Origin: an uncultured Roseburia sp.
GTDB taxonomy: Bacteria > Bacillota > Clostridia > Lachnospirales > Lachnospiraceae
DNA: 64,000 nt
Direction: 5' to 3'
NCBI GenBank assembly: GCA_910587865.1
Contig: CAJUNX010000018.1
Coordinates: 7,297 to 71,296, forward strand
The translations under genes were made by a program, and so were the position numbers. This document shows positions 16,733 through 25,602 of this stretch, one piece after another; positions within the stretch are counted from its first letter, which is position 1; each line of letters begins with the position of its first letter. Under the pieces are notes generated by a model that saw only the letters and a program-made list of their open reading frames with translations, searched no databases and was not told the origin of the DNA.

Positions 16733-18415
16733 ATGGCAGGGATATTTAAGCGAAAAGCAGCGGCCGTGCGGACGGAGCAGGAGACGATTGTCTGCCCCTC
16801 CTGCGGCAGGGAGCTGAATAAGAAAAAAGTAGAGCAGAACCGGTATGTCTGTTATGAGTGCAACAACCATTTCCGTCTGCGGACGAAAAAGCGGATCCGG
16901 CTGGTGGCGGATGAGGGAACCTTTACCCCCTGGTTTGAGGAGCTTGAGTCCACTAACCCTCTGGACTTCCCGGAATACGGGGAGAAGGTGCAGGCGGCAA
17001 AGGAAAAGACCGGGCTGCATGAGGCAGTGACGATCGGACGCGGTAAAATCTACGGGGAAGACGCCGTCATCGGAGTCTGTGACGCACGGTTTCTGATGAG
17101 CAGTATGGGACATGTGGTGGGAGAAAAAATCGCCCGCGCAATGGAGCGCGCGACGGAATTAAAGCTTCCCGTGATCCTGTTCTGCTGTTCTGGCGGGGCA
17201 AGGATGCAGGAGGGCATCGTGTCGCTGATGCAGATGGCAAAGACTTCCGCGGCAATCCGGCGTCATTCTGATGCGGGGCTTCTGTATGTGCCGGTGCTGA
17301 CGGATCCGACAACCGGCGGCGTGACGGCGAGCTTTGCGATGCTCGGCGACATCATTCTGGCGGAGCCGGGAGCCCTGATCGGGTTTGCCGGCCCCAGAGT
17401 GATCGAGCAGACGATCGGGCAGAAGCTGCCGGAGGGCTTTCAGCGTGCGGAGTTTCAGCTGGAGCATGGATTTGTGGACGCGATTGTGGCGCGCAGGGAT
17501 CTGAAAATGACACTGTACCGCATTCTTCATCTGCACCACAGGACCGGAAGCTATGCCGCATTTGACCCGCTGCGCTCGGACGACAATTATGAGCCGACGG
17601 AGCTCATGAAAGAGCGCGCCGCGAAGGCGAAGCCGCTCAGTGCATGGGAAAAGGTGAAGGCTGCCAGAAAGATGGACCGCTGTGGAGCGGCGGACTATAT
17701 CGGAGAAATCTTCGACGACTTTATGGAGCTGCACGGAGACCGGATGTTCCGTGATGATCCTGCGATCTCCGGCGGCATTGCCTGGCTGGACGGCCAGCCG
17801 GTAACGGTGATCGGCGTGAACAAAGGAAAGGATTTAAAGGACTGCATGCGGCACAACTACGGAATGCCGTCACCGGAGGGCTACAGGAAAGCGCTGCGTC
17901 TGATGAAGCAGGCAGAAAAATTCGGCAGACCGGTTATTACATTTGTAAATACGTCGGGCGCCTTCTGCGGGATGGAAGCGGAGGAGCGCGGACAGGGAGA
18001 GGCGATCGCGAGAAACCTTTACGAGATGTCCGCACTGCGGATCCCGGTCTTATGCATCATGATCGGCGAGGGAGGAAGCGGCGGCGCACTGGCGCTCGCG
18101 GTCGGCAACGAGGTCTGGATGTTAGAAAACGCGACGTACTGCGTGCTGTCGCCGGAGGGCTTTGCCTCGATTCTCTGGAAGGACGGAAAGCGCGCCAAAG
18201 AGGCGAGCGGCATCATGAAAATCACGGCGGCGGATTTAAAGCAGCTGCAGGTGATCGAGGAAATAATTCCGGAGTACGGGGCAGCGGATGAACGCGCGTG
18301 CGCGTCGGTCTCCCGCTACATGAAGGGCAGGATGAAAGCCTTTTTAAAGAAGCAGGACGGCAAAAGCGGGGAGGAGCTTGCGCGGGAGCGCTATGAGAGA
18401 TTCCGCGCATATTAA
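16733..18415 (+). CDS. accDA: Acetyl-CoA carboxylase carboxyltransferase, beta-alpha fusion
   Basis: A single 560-residue polypeptide joins the two carboxyltransferase subunits. Residues 1-50 hold the AccD zinc ribbon (C21, C24, C40, C43). The beta crotonase-like domain follows to about residue 280 (FCCSGGARMQEG, GGVTASFAMLGD). The alpha domain fills the rest (MELHGDRMFRDDPAISGG, FVNTSGAFCGMEAEERGQ, IGEGGSGGALALAVG). It transfers carboxylate from biotin to acetyl-CoA to form malonyl-CoA. GGAGGG ends 4 bases before the chosen ATG. The biotin carrier and carboxylase genes it needs are not in this window. Confidence 0.94.
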   Translation: MAGIFKRKAAAVRTEQETIVCPSCGRELNKKKVEQNRYVCYECNNHFRLRTKKRIRLVADEGTFTPWFEELESTNPLDFPEYGEKVQAAKEKTGLHEAVTIGRGKIYGEDAVIGVCDARFLMSSMGHVVGEKIARAMERATELKLPVILFCCSGGARMQEGIVSLMQMAKTSAAIRRHSDAGLLYVPVLTDPTTGGVTASFAMLGDIILAEPGALIGFAGPRVIEQTIGQKLPEGFQRAEFQLEHGFVDAIVARRDLKMTLYRILHLHHRTGSYAAFDPLRSDDNYEPTELMKERAAKAKPLSAWEKVKAARKMDRCGAADYIGEIFDDFMELHGDRMFRDDPAISGGIAWLDGQPVTVIGVNKGKDLKDCMRHNYGMPSPEGYRKALRLMKQAEKFGRPVITFVNTSGAFCGMEAEERGQGEAIARNLYEMSALRIPVLCIMIGEGGSGGALALAVGNEVWMLENATYCVLSPEGFASILWKDGKRAKEASGIMKITAADLKQLQVIEEIIPEYGAADERACASVSRYMKGRMKAFLKKQDGKSGEELARERYERFRAY

Positions 18416-18478
18416 AACAGTTTCAGGCAATGTCAGTTGGCGAAGGGGTCTGCGGCAGACCCGGAAATGAGGATCAGA

Positions 18479-19501
18479 ATGATAAGAATAACAGGAACGG
18501 GAAGTGCGGTTCCGGCAAGACGGGTGACCAATGACGATCTCGGAAAAATCGTGGATACTTCCGACGAATGGATCAGAAGCCGGACCGGGATAGAGAGCCG
18601 CTATCTTGCGGTGGAGGAGACGACGACAGGGCTTTCCGCGGAGGCGGCGAAAAAGGCGCTTGCCGCTGCGGGGGTTTCTGCAGAAGAGCTTGATCTTATC
18701 ATAGCGGCGACGGTCACGCCGGACCGTTTTCTGCCGAATCTCTCCTGTGAGATCCAGCGTGAGCTGGGGGCAAAAAACGCGGTGGCGTTTGACTTAAACG
18801 CGGCCTGTTCGGGATTTTTATTTTCGCTGGATACGGCTTATATGTATCTTAGGACCGGACGGTATCGGAAAGCGCTGATTATCGGAGCGGAGACGCTCTC
18901 TAAGATTATCGACTGGACGGACCGGAGCACCTGCGTGCTGTTCGGGGACGGAGCCGGAGCGGCGGTACTTGAGAATGTGCCGGAAGAGACAGGATGCGCA
19001 GACCGTGCATCCGGAGCGGCCGCCGGAAACGGGGCAGGTGAAAGCCGCGGTATTTTAAGCATCCGCATGGGATCGGACGGCGGCCGCGGCATGGTTCTCT
19101 CCTGTGACAACCGGCCGGTGAGCAATCCGTATGTAAAGCGTGAGAGCGGGTTGTCCTACGTATCGATGGACGGGCAGGAGGTCTACAAATTTGCGGTGCG
19201 CACCGTGCCGCACATAATCGGACTCGCGGTGGAGGAAGCCGGACTTGCGGTGGAGGAGATCGATCTGTTTCTGCTGCATCAGGCGAATATCAGGATTATT
19301 GAGGCCGTGGCCAAACGGCTGCGCCAGCCGATGGAAAAATTTCCGGTCAATCTTCGTGACTGCGGGAATATTTCTGCGGCCAGCGTGCCGATTTTACTTG
19401 ATAATGTAAGGAAGCATGATATGATAAAAAAAGGAAGCAAAATCGTGCTGGCCGGATTCGGAGCGGGACTCACCTGGGGCGCGACGGTCCTTGAGTGGTA
19501 G
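18479..19501 (+). CDS. fabH: 3-oxoacyl-ACP synthase III
   Basis: A 340-residue initiating condensing enzyme using acyl-CoA and malonyl-ACP. The triad appears as NAACSGFLFSLD (Cys), LLHQANIRIIEA (His) and CGNISAASVPI (Asn). GAGGA lies 5 bases before the ATG at 18479; the longer frame from 18437 begins at TTG and lacks a site. An insertion of about 15-20 residues around position 175 (glycine/alanine-rich, CADRASGAAAGNGAG) is not typical. Placement after accDA rather than at the front of the operon is unusual relative to streptococci. Confidence 0.95.
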   Translation: MIRITGTGSAVPARRVTNDDLGKIVDTSDEWIRSRTGIESRYLAVEETTTGLSAEAAKKALAAAGVSAEELDLIIAATVTPDRFLPNLSCEIQRELGAKNAVAFDLNAACSGFLFSLDTAYMYLRTGRYRKALIIGAETLSKIIDWTDRSTCVLFGDGAGAAVLENVPEETGCADRASGAAAGNGAGESRGILSIRMGSDGGRGMVLSCDNRPVSNPYVKRESGLSYVSMDGQEVYKFAVRTVPHIIGLAVEEAGLAVEEIDLFLLHQANIRIIEAVAKRLRQPMEKFPVNLRDCGNISAASVPILLDNVRKHDMIKKGSKIVLAGFGAGLTWGATVLEW

Positions 19502-19608
19502 AGGGCATGCGGTGTTAAGATTGACAGAGGGCTTTTGCAGGGACATCCCTGCCAGAGGGATCAGAGAAAGAGATTGTGCAGCGCGGCGCTGCAAACAGGA
19601 GTAAATGA

Positions 19609-20058
19609 ATGACCACAGACGAGACACTGAATGAATTACTGGTAAAGTTATTTAAAAATATTACGGAGATCGAGGCGCAGTGCCTGGTGACGGAGGAATT
19701 TCGGGATATCAGCTACAATGATTTTCACATCATAGAGGCAATCGGGACAGGGGAACCGAAGAACATGAGCACGGTTGCGAAACTGATGCGGGTGACGACA
19801 GGGACGCTCACGAAGGCGATCGACGCGCTGACCGAGAAAGGATATGTGATCCGGGAGAGAAGCAGGCAGGATAAGCGCGTGGTCGGAGTTTATCTGACGC
19901 AAAAAGGCCGGGCGGCGTATGCGCATCACGAGGAATTTCATCGGGATATGATAGCGCAGGCCAAAGGAGAGCTCACGGAACAGGAGCTTCCGGTGCTGAT
20001 TTACAGCATGGCGAAGCTGGTTGATTATTTTCAGGCAGCGTACGGTGTGGAGGGTTAG
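19609..20058 (+). CDS. MarR-family regulator, probable FabT-type regulator of the fatty acid operon
   Basis: A 149-residue winged-helix protein. The recognition region is MSTVAKLMRVTTGTLTKAIDALTEKGYV followed by the wing RERSRQDKRVVGVYLT, as in MarR proteins. AGGAG lies 7 bases upstream. It is encoded within the fatty acid operon, whose promoter carries a FabT-like palindrome, so autoregulation plus control of fab genes, perhaps with acyl-ACP as corepressor, is a reasonable inference. The symbol fabT is not assigned because the similarity cannot be tested here. Confidence 0.85.
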   Translation: MTTDETLNELLVKLFKNITEIEAQCLVTEEFRDISYNDFHIIEAIGTGEPKNMSTVAKLMRVTTGTLTKAIDALTEKGYVIRERSRQDKRVVGVYLTQKGRAAYAHHEEFHRDMIAQAKGELTEQELPVLIYSMAKLVDYFQAAYGVEG

Positions 20059-20061
20059 AAG

Positions 20062-20325
20062 ATGAGCAAAGGAATTGCGGGAAAAAATAACTGGGCATTG
20101 TTTCTGCTGCTTCTGTCAGGCATTATGCTGGGCGGCTTTATCGGGAATCTGACGGCGGGGATCCCGGGGCTTGGCTGGCTGAATTACGGCCAGAGCTTCG
20201 GATTTGCCAGCCCGATTGTGCTTGATTTGGGGATTCTTGTGATTACGTTTGGCCTGACGATTAAGATTACGATCGCCAGTATCGTCGGTGTGCTGATTGC
20301 GATCATTATTTACCGGCTCATCTGA
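20062..20325 (+). CDS. DUF4321 membrane protein
   Basis: An 87-residue protein with two hydrophobic segments (about residues 12-32 and 52-85) and the intervening GNLTAGIPGLGWLNYGQSFGF pattern of DUF4321, a small family of Clostridia and relatives with unknown function. It begins 3 bases after the MarR stop and is the last gene of the operon. The terminator hairpin overlaps its stop codon. Confidence 0.8.
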   Translation: MSKGIAGKNNWALFLLLLSGIMLGGFIGNLTAGIPGLGWLNYGQSFGFASPIVLDLGILVITFGLTIKITIASIVGVLIAIIIYRLI

Positions 20326-20335
20326 GCCGGTTTTT
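20312..20335 (+). terminator. Rho-independent terminator of the fatty acid operon
   Basis: ACCGGCTC (20312-20319) pairs with GAGCCGGT (20324-20331) around ATCT, followed by five T. The hairpin contains the final codons and the TGA of the DUF4321 gene. Confidence 0.9.
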
Positions 20336-20388
20336 GCCCTCTACACATCCCGGGGCTTTATCAATTTACCGGACTAAAGAAAAAAAGA

Positions 20389-20417
20389 TTGCATCCAGAA
20401 GGATTTTGATTTAAAAT
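20389..20417 (+). promoter_or_regulatory. Possible gdhA promoter
   Basis: TTGCAT at 20389-20394 and TAAAAT at 20412-20417 are 17 bases apart, about 100 bases upstream of gdhA. The -35 match is weak. Confidence 0.4.
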
Positions 20418-20524
20418 AGGTATGCCAATGGCGTACAGAAGTGTGCACCACACGGATATGCATAAGGTTTTGCGCCGTACATACCCGCGGACAGGTAAAT
20501 ATCATAGAGAAGGAGATTATAGAA

Positions 20525-21859
20525 ATGAGTTATGTGGATGAAGTTCTCACAAGATTAAAAGAAAAAAACGCATCGGAGCCGGAGTTTTTACAGGCTGCGG
20601 AAGAGGTGCTCGAGTCGCTTCGGCCGGTGATTGACGCCAATGAGGCGGTCTATCGGAAAGAGGCGCTCTTAGAGCGGCTGACAGAGCCGGACAGACAGTT
20701 TAAGTTCCGTGTGCCGTGGGTGGATGATCAGGGACAGGTACAGGTAAATGTGGGATACCGTGTACAGTTCAATAACGCGATCGGACCGTACAAGGGCGGA
20801 CTGCGGTTACATCCGTCGGTAAATATCGGCATTATCAAGTTTCTCGGATTCGAGCAGATTTTCAAAAACTCACTGACCGGTCTTCCCATCGGCGGCGGCA
20901 AGGGCGGATCTGATTTTGATCCCAAGGGCAAATCCGACCGCGAGGTGATGGCGTTCTGTCAGAGCTTTATGACGGAGCTGTGCAAATATATCGGTGCGGA
21001 CGTGGATGTTCCGGCAGGGGATATCGGAACCGGGGCCAGAGAGATCGGCTATATGTTTGGACAGTACAAGAGAATCCGCGGCATGTACGAGGGCGTTCTG
21101 ACCGGTAAGGGACTGACCTACGGCGGATCGTTAGCGCGTACCGAGGCGACCGGATACGGTCTTCTCTACATCACGGAGGAGCTGATGAAGTGCCACGGCG
21201 AATCCATGGAGGGGAAGACGGTTGTGGTATCGGGCGCCGGCAATGTGGCCATCTATGCGGCGCAGAAAGCGCAGCAGATGGGAGCGAAGGTCGTGACCTG
21301 CTCGGATTCTACCGGCTGGATCTATGATCCGCAGGGGATCGACGTTGCGCTGTTAAAGGAAGTAAAGGAAGTAAAGCGCGCCCGCTTAACCGAATACGCG
21401 GCGGCGAGACCGGGTGCAGAGTACCACGAAGGACGCGGCGTATGGCAGGTGAAATGTGACATTGCACTTCCGTGTGCGACACAGAACGAGCTGCTGATCG
21501 AGGATGCGAAGCAGCTGGTGGCAAACGGCTGTAAGGCGGTCTGCGAGGGTGCGAACATGCCGACCACGATCGACGCGACAAAGTACCTTCAGGAGAACGG
21601 CGTGTGGTTCATTGGCGGAAAGGCTGCAAATGCCGGCGGTGTTGCGACCTCCGCGCTTGAGATGTCCCAGAACAGCGAGCGTATGAGCTGGACCTTCGAG
21701 GAGGTTGACGCGAAGTTAAAGAACATCATGGTAAATATCTACCACAACATCGATGACGCTGCAAAGCGCTACGGCATGGAGGGCAACTATGTGGCCGGGG
21801 CGAATATTGCAGGCTTTGAGAAGGTTGCAAACGCTATGTTAGCGCAGGGTGTCTGCTAA
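20525..21859 (+). CDS. gdhA: NADP-specific glutamate dehydrogenase
   Basis: A 444-residue enzyme interconverting 2-oxoglutarate plus ammonia and glutamate. GGGKGGSDFDPKG carries the catalytic lysine region, VPAGDIGTGAREIG follows, and VVSGAGNVAIYAAQ is the dinucleotide fold. Length and motifs fit the hexameric NADP-type class I enzymes. The start at 20525 has AGAAGGAG upstream; the frame extends to 20441 without a good site. It stands alone between two terminators. Confidence 0.96.
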   Translation: MSYVDEVLTRLKEKNASEPEFLQAAEEVLESLRPVIDANEAVYRKEALLERLTEPDRQFKFRVPWVDDQGQVQVNVGYRVQFNNAIGPYKGGLRLHPSVNIGIIKFLGFEQIFKNSLTGLPIGGGKGGSDFDPKGKSDREVMAFCQSFMTELCKYIGADVDVPAGDIGTGAREIGYMFGQYKRIRGMYEGVLTGKGLTYGGSLARTEATGYGLLYITEELMKCHGESMEGKTVVVSGAGNVAIYAAQKAQQMGAKVVTCSDSTGWIYDPQGIDVALLKEVKEVKRARLTEYAAARPGAEYHEGRGVWQVKCDIALPCATQNELLIEDAKQLVANGCKAVCEGANMPTTIDATKYLQENGVWFIGGKAANAGGVATSALEMSQNSERMSWTFEEVDAKLKNIMVNIYHNIDDAAKRYGMEGNYVAGANIAGFEKVANAMLAQGVC

Positions 21860-21893
21860 TCGGATATCTTTAAAAGAATATAAGAAACTGAGA

Positions 21894-21929
21894 AGTCCTG
21901 TGAACGCATTGTTTACGGGACTTTTCTTT
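21894..21929 (+). terminator. Rho-independent terminator of gdhA
   Basis: A 12-base stem (21894-21905 with 21911-21922, two G-T pairs) is followed by TTTTCTTT. Confidence 0.85.
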
Positions 21930-21960
21930 GCGCAGAGAGACTTTTTTTGGACATAAAAAA

Positions 21961-22034
21961 TGGAAGCAAAGGGGCTCGAACCCTTGACCTCTCGCTAGTC
22001 AGGCGAGCACTCATCCCAGCTGAGCTATGCTTCC
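21961..22034 (-). tRNA. tRNA-Val (anticodon GAC)
   Basis: The minus strand folds as a complete 74-base cloverleaf: acceptor GGAAGCA/TGCTTCC with discriminator A, D arm GCTC/GAGT, anticodon stem CTCGC/GCGAG, T arm AAGGG-TTCGAGC-CCCTT. The 7-base anticodon loop is CTGACTA, giving GAC for valine. Position 37 is T, where tRNAs almost always have a purine. The CCA end is not encoded; a run of six T follows directly. Confidence 0.85.
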
Positions 22035-22042
22035 ATAGGAGG

Positions 22043-22048
22043 ATTATA
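22043..22048 (-). promoter_or_regulatory. -10 element in front of the tRNA
   Basis: The minus strand reads TATAAT nine bases before the mature tRNA 5' end. No good -35 hexamer is seen at the usual spacing. Confidence 0.35.
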
Positions 22049-22114
22049 ACATGTTTCCTCCCGAAAGAAAAGCAGATTTTTATTATTTTTGCAAAAAATG
22101 CCGACTGAGAGCAC

Positions 22115-22265
22115 GCAGCGGAGCAGGGATCCCCCTGCCCGGCATGGCTGAGAACACAGCAGAGCGGGGGCTGCCCCCGCCCGGCGTGGCTATAAGCGTG
22201 CAGCGGAGCCCCCGCCCGGCATGGCTAAAAGCGCGCTGTGCAGAGCGGGGGTATCCCCGCCCGCC
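22115..22265. repeat. Four imperfect GC-rich hairpin repeats
   Basis: Four copies of an element of the form GCAGAGCGGGGG-spacer-CCCCGCCCGGCATGGCT begin at 22115, 22159, 22200 and 22240. Copies 1, 2 and 4 can fold into a G-run/C-run hairpin; copy 3 has lost the G arm. They lie between the tRNA and the 3' end of the rhamnosidase gene and contain no credible gene. Confidence 0.75.
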
Positions 22266-22276
22266 GGCAGCGGCTG

Positions 22277-24448
22277 TCAGCGTGCGCTGTAAAACAGATA
22301 AGTCCCGGGGCCGACGAGACGTCTGGTTCCTGCGATGACGATTTCGGCATCCACGGGCGTCGTGATCTCGTAGCAGAACCGTGTCTCCGCCCTGGTCCAT
22401 CTGGAGCGGATCTGGCCGTGACGGCTGTCGAAGGATGCCTCAAACCACTCAAGACGCGCGTCGGGAACCGGTGCGATGATGACCTTTTCATAGCCCGGCG
22501 CGTCCGGATCGGGCCGGATTCCGGCCGCAACGCCGTACATCCAGTCCGCGACGGCGCCGTAGGCATAGTGATTGTAGGAGTTCATGTCCGCGCTCCAGAA
22601 ATCACCGCTCTCCATGATACCGTCCCAGTGCTCCCAGATCGTGGTGGCGCCCTTTGTCACCGGATAGAGCCAGGAGGGGTATTCCCTGCGCAGTAAAAGC
22701 GAGTAGGCGAGATCCGCGTGGCCGTAGCTGCTCAATACGTGGAGGAGATAGGGCGTGCCGACAAATCCGGTCTGAAGCTTTGTGCCGCAGGAAATGACCA
22801 TATCGGCAAGCTGATCCGCGGCTGCCTGCGGGTCGGGAGCAAGCCCGAAGTGGGCGGCGAGCACGCACTCGGTCTGTGTGCGGTAATCCGGGTAGGTCCG
22901 CCGGAAGGTCTCTGTGATGTTTTTAAGCAGAGTCTCGAAGGAGGAGACATCCCGTCCGAGCACATGTCCGGCTTTTATCACAAGCGAAGCGGAATAAGCG
23001 TAAAATGCGGAGGCGATGAATTCCTCACGGCTGGATCCTTTGTAGCTGCCGGACGGCGCGTCGAGACCGAGCCAGTCGCCGTAGTGCGTTCCGCCGGTCC
23101 ACAGATATTCCGTGGTCGTGTGCGCGGTGATGTAATCGACCCAGCGACGCATGCAGTCAAACTGTGCGTTTAGGATGGCGGGATCGCCGTAGGCAAGATA
23201 CACTTCCCACGGGCAGATCGCGGCGGCATCCCCCCAGGCGGCGCTTGCCGGCTCGGCCTGCAGCAGATCCGGGATCACATGGCCGACGTATCCGTCCTCA
23301 TGCTGGTCCGCGGCCATGTCCGCCAGCCATTTGGTGAAGAACTGCTCCACGTCAAAATTATAGCAGGCAGCTTTGCAGAAGACCTGGGCATCGCCGGTCC
23401 AGCCGAGGCGCTCGTCGCGCTGCGGGCAGTCGGTCGGGACATCCAGGAAATTGCCCTTCTGTCCCCAAATGACATTTTCGAACAGACGGTTTAACTCCGC
23501 GTTCGAGCAGCGGACGGATCCGGTGCGGCGGATGTCGGAATGAAGGACAATCGCGGTAAACTGCTCTGGCTTCGCATGCTCCGCTCCGCCCGGAAACGCG
23601 TTGATCCGCAGATAGCGGAAACCGTAAAAGGTGAGTCTGGTCCTGTAAGTCTGCGCACCGTCACGGCAGATGTAGTGATACTGCGCCTTGGCGGAGCGGT
23701 AGTTTTCCGTGTAGAAATTCCCTTCTTTATCCATCACCTCGGCAAACGACAGATCCACGATATCGCCTGCGTTTGCGTTCACGTTTACCTCGACATAGCC
23801 GGTTATCTCCTGGCCGAAATCGAGAACGGTCTCCTTTTTCGGCGTGACAAAAACGGATGCGGCGGACACCCGCTCCTGCTCGCGGATCTCCGGTCCCTGC
23901 TGCGGGATCAGCGTGTGATCCGGCCCGTCAAATGTGACTGCCGGAATGGAATTTGATGCGGCAAAAGTCGCGTCGCAGATTTCGCCGTCGTAGATTTCCG
24001 AAAAACGGATCTGGCTTTCCTGTACCTGCCAGCTTTCATCGGAGCAGATCTGCTCCTTCGTCCCGTCCGCATAGCAGAGGTCGAGACAGACGAGAAGACC
24101 GGCCGGGTTCTCCTGCAGTTTTGCCTGTGCGGCGGACGGTTCCCACCCGACCAGACGACTGCGGTACCAGCCTTTTCCGACCAGAACCTCAATGCGGTTG
24201 CTGCTGCTAAGAAGCGCGGTGACATCATAAGTCTGATACTGCAGACGGTGGGCGTAGGTGGTCCAGCCCGGCGCGAGGACAAAGGAGCCGACACGGGTTC
24301 CGTTGATACCGGCCTCATAGACGCCGAGCGCGGTGATCGTGAGTGTGGCCGCCGCAACCGGACGGTCGGTGCGAAATTCCCGGATAAAAACCGGACAGAC
24401 ATCGCCCAGATCCTGTGCCGGGCGGATCCATGCTGCATTCTGAATCAT
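22277..24448 (-). CDS. Alpha-L-rhamnosidase (GH78)
   Basis: A 723-residue cytoplasmic glycoside hydrolase removing terminal alpha-L-rhamnose. The N-terminal beta domain starts AAWIRPAQD and has GVYEAGINGTRVG; the (alpha/alpha)6 barrel contains DCPQRDERLGWTGDAQVF near residue 345, a GH78 hallmark with catalytic acids, and THYGDWLGLD near 455. The C-terminal beta domain ends GPGTYLFYSAR. The start at 24448 is preceded by AAGGGGGAA; an in-frame ATG 33 bases upstream has no site. It diverges from an AraC regulator that probably controls it. Confidence 0.92.
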   Translation of the reverse strand: MIQNAAWIRPAQDLGDVCPVFIREFRTDRPVAAATLTITALGVYEAGINGTRVGSFVLAPGWTTYAHRLQYQTYDVTALLSSSNRIEVLVGKGWYRSRLVGWEPSAAQAKLQENPAGLLVCLDLCYADGTKEQICSDESWQVQESQIRFSEIYDGEICDATFAASNSIPAVTFDGPDHTLIPQQGPEIREQERVSAASVFVTPKKETVLDFGQEITGYVEVNVNANAGDIVDLSFAEVMDKEGNFYTENYRSAKAQYHYICRDGAQTYRTRLTFYGFRYLRINAFPGGAEHAKPEQFTAIVLHSDIRRTGSVRCSNAELNRLFENVIWGQKGNFLDVPTDCPQRDERLGWTGDAQVFCKAACYNFDVEQFFTKWLADMAADQHEDGYVGHVIPDLLQAEPASAAWGDAAAICPWEVYLAYGDPAILNAQFDCMRRWVDYITAHTTTEYLWTGGTHYGDWLGLDAPSGSYKGSSREEFIASAFYAYSASLVIKAGHVLGRDVSSFETLLKNITETFRRTYPDYRTQTECVLAAHFGLAPDPQAAADQLADMVISCGTKLQTGFVGTPYLLHVLSSYGHADLAYSLLLRREYPSWLYPVTKGATTIWEHWDGIMESGDFWSADMNSYNHYAYGAVADWMYGVAAGIRPDPDAPGYEKVIIAPVPDARLEWFEASFDSRHGQIRSRWTRAETRFCYEITTPVDAEIVIAGTRRLVGPGTYLFYSAR

Positions 24449-24490
24449 AGAAATTCCCCCTTTAAAATGATAAGTGTTCATGTGGTGCTC

Positions 24491-24519
24491 TTGACAATCA
24501 GAGTATCAGAAATTAAAAT
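24491..24519 (+). promoter_or_regulatory. Promoter of the AraC-family gene
   Basis: TTGACA (24491-24496) and TAAAAT (24514-24519) are 17 bases apart, 50 bases upstream of the regulator start. Confidence 0.7.
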
Positions 24520-24568
24520 GATGAAAAACACCTGTTTTTGATCAGAATAAGGGGTGAAAGTAACCTAA

Positions 24569-25495
24569 ATGAGCAGGGAAAAACAAAACGGTTATACCAT
24601 TACATTTGAAGAGAATAAAAAAGAGAGAGAAGACCAGTTTGTCGTCTGCTCCTATGCGCAGAAGGACATCGGCAGCCACCGGCATGATTTCTTTGAACTT
24701 GCGTATGTGACAGGCGGGAGAGCGGAGCATGCGCTCGACGGCGGCGTGCAGATTCCGGTGTGCCAGGGGGATTATTTTATCATTGATTACGGCTCCATGC
24801 ACCGGTATTCGGGAAGCAGGGATTTTACGCTGATCAACTGCCTGTTCCTGCCGGAGGTCATCGACCAGACGCTCGCCGGCACGGAGTCGTTTGACGAGAT
24901 CCTAAGGGTCAGTATGGTGCGCTACTACAGGCGGCTGCCGGATCTTGTGCCGGTCAACCGGATTTTCCACGACGATGACGGCGAGATCCGCGCATGTATC
25001 GAAAAAATGAAATGGGAGTATGAGAACAAGGCGATCGGCTATCAGGAAATATTTCGCTGCCAGCTCTCCGAGATCCTGATCCGGATGGTGCGCAATATCG
25101 TCTCAGAGCGCGAGGCGCCCGCGGAACGCATGCATTACAGCGGGCCGGTGCGGGATGCGATCGCGTATCTGGGAAAGCACTATGCCAAACAGTCCGTGAT
25201 CGGGGATTTCTGCGGGACATATCACTACAGCAGACAGTATATCAGCCGCAGATTTCATCAGGAGACAGGCCGCACGGCCATGAAATACCTGCAGGATATC
25301 CGTCTCGAAAAAAGCTGCGAGCTGCTCGTGGGAAGCGATCTGCAGATCCAGGAGATCGCGGCTGCCGTCGGATACGAGGATCTGAAATATTTCGGCCAGC
25401 TGTTTAAACAGACGCTGAAAATGACGCCGGGAGCCTACCGCAGGCTTGCGAACGGATCCGCGGAGTGCGGTGAGAGCGCCGGGCGCAGCAGGTGA
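24569..25495 (+). CDS. AraC-family transcriptional regulator
   Basis: A 308-residue regulator. The N-terminal cupin has GSHRHDFFELAYVTGG and GDYFIIDYGSMHRY, the AraC-type effector domain. The last 100 residues hold two helix-turn-helix units, FCGTYHYSRQYISRRFHQETG and LQIQEIAAAVGYEDLKYFGQLFKQ, ending MTPGAYRR. Its promoter region is shared with the divergent alpha-L-rhamnosidase, so rhamnose or a rhamnoside is the likely signal (inference). No rhamnose catabolic genes are in the window. Confidence 0.93.
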   Translation: MSREKQNGYTITFEENKKEREDQFVVCSYAQKDIGSHRHDFFELAYVTGGRAEHALDGGVQIPVCQGDYFIIDYGSMHRYSGSRDFTLINCLFLPEVIDQTLAGTESFDEILRVSMVRYYRRLPDLVPVNRIFHDDDGEIRACIEKMKWEYENKAIGYQEIFRCQLSEILIRMVRNIVSEREAPAERMHYSGPVRDAIAYLGKHYAKQSVIGDFCGTYHYSRQYISRRFHQETGRTAMKYLQDIRLEKSCELLVGSDLQIQEIAAAVGYEDLKYFGQLFKQTLKMTPGAYRRLANGSAECGESAGRSR

Positions 25496-25512
25496 TACCG
25501 GGGAATGCATTC

Positions 25513-25541
25513 TTGAAACAACCGGTCAGACATGATATAGT
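25513..25541 (+). promoter_or_regulatory. Promoter of the HdeD-like gene
   Basis: TTGAAA (25513-25518) and TATAGT (25536-25541) are separated by 17 bases, about 60 bases upstream of the start codon. Confidence 0.65.
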
Positions 25542-25602
25542 AAAATGAGGCAGCAGGCCGTACCAGAGGAGTACTTTTTGGTGCGGCGGAATGGAGGAAA
25601 CG

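Noticed and set aside
18437..18478. Longer fabH start at TTG 18437
   Set aside because: No ribosome binding site; GAGGA five bases before ATG 18479 and the standard FabH opening support the shorter form.
22051..22338. 95-codon frame over the hairpin repeats
   Set aside because: Low-complexity Arg/Pro-rich translation of GC-rich repeats; no ribosome binding site and it overlaps the rhamnosidase gene.
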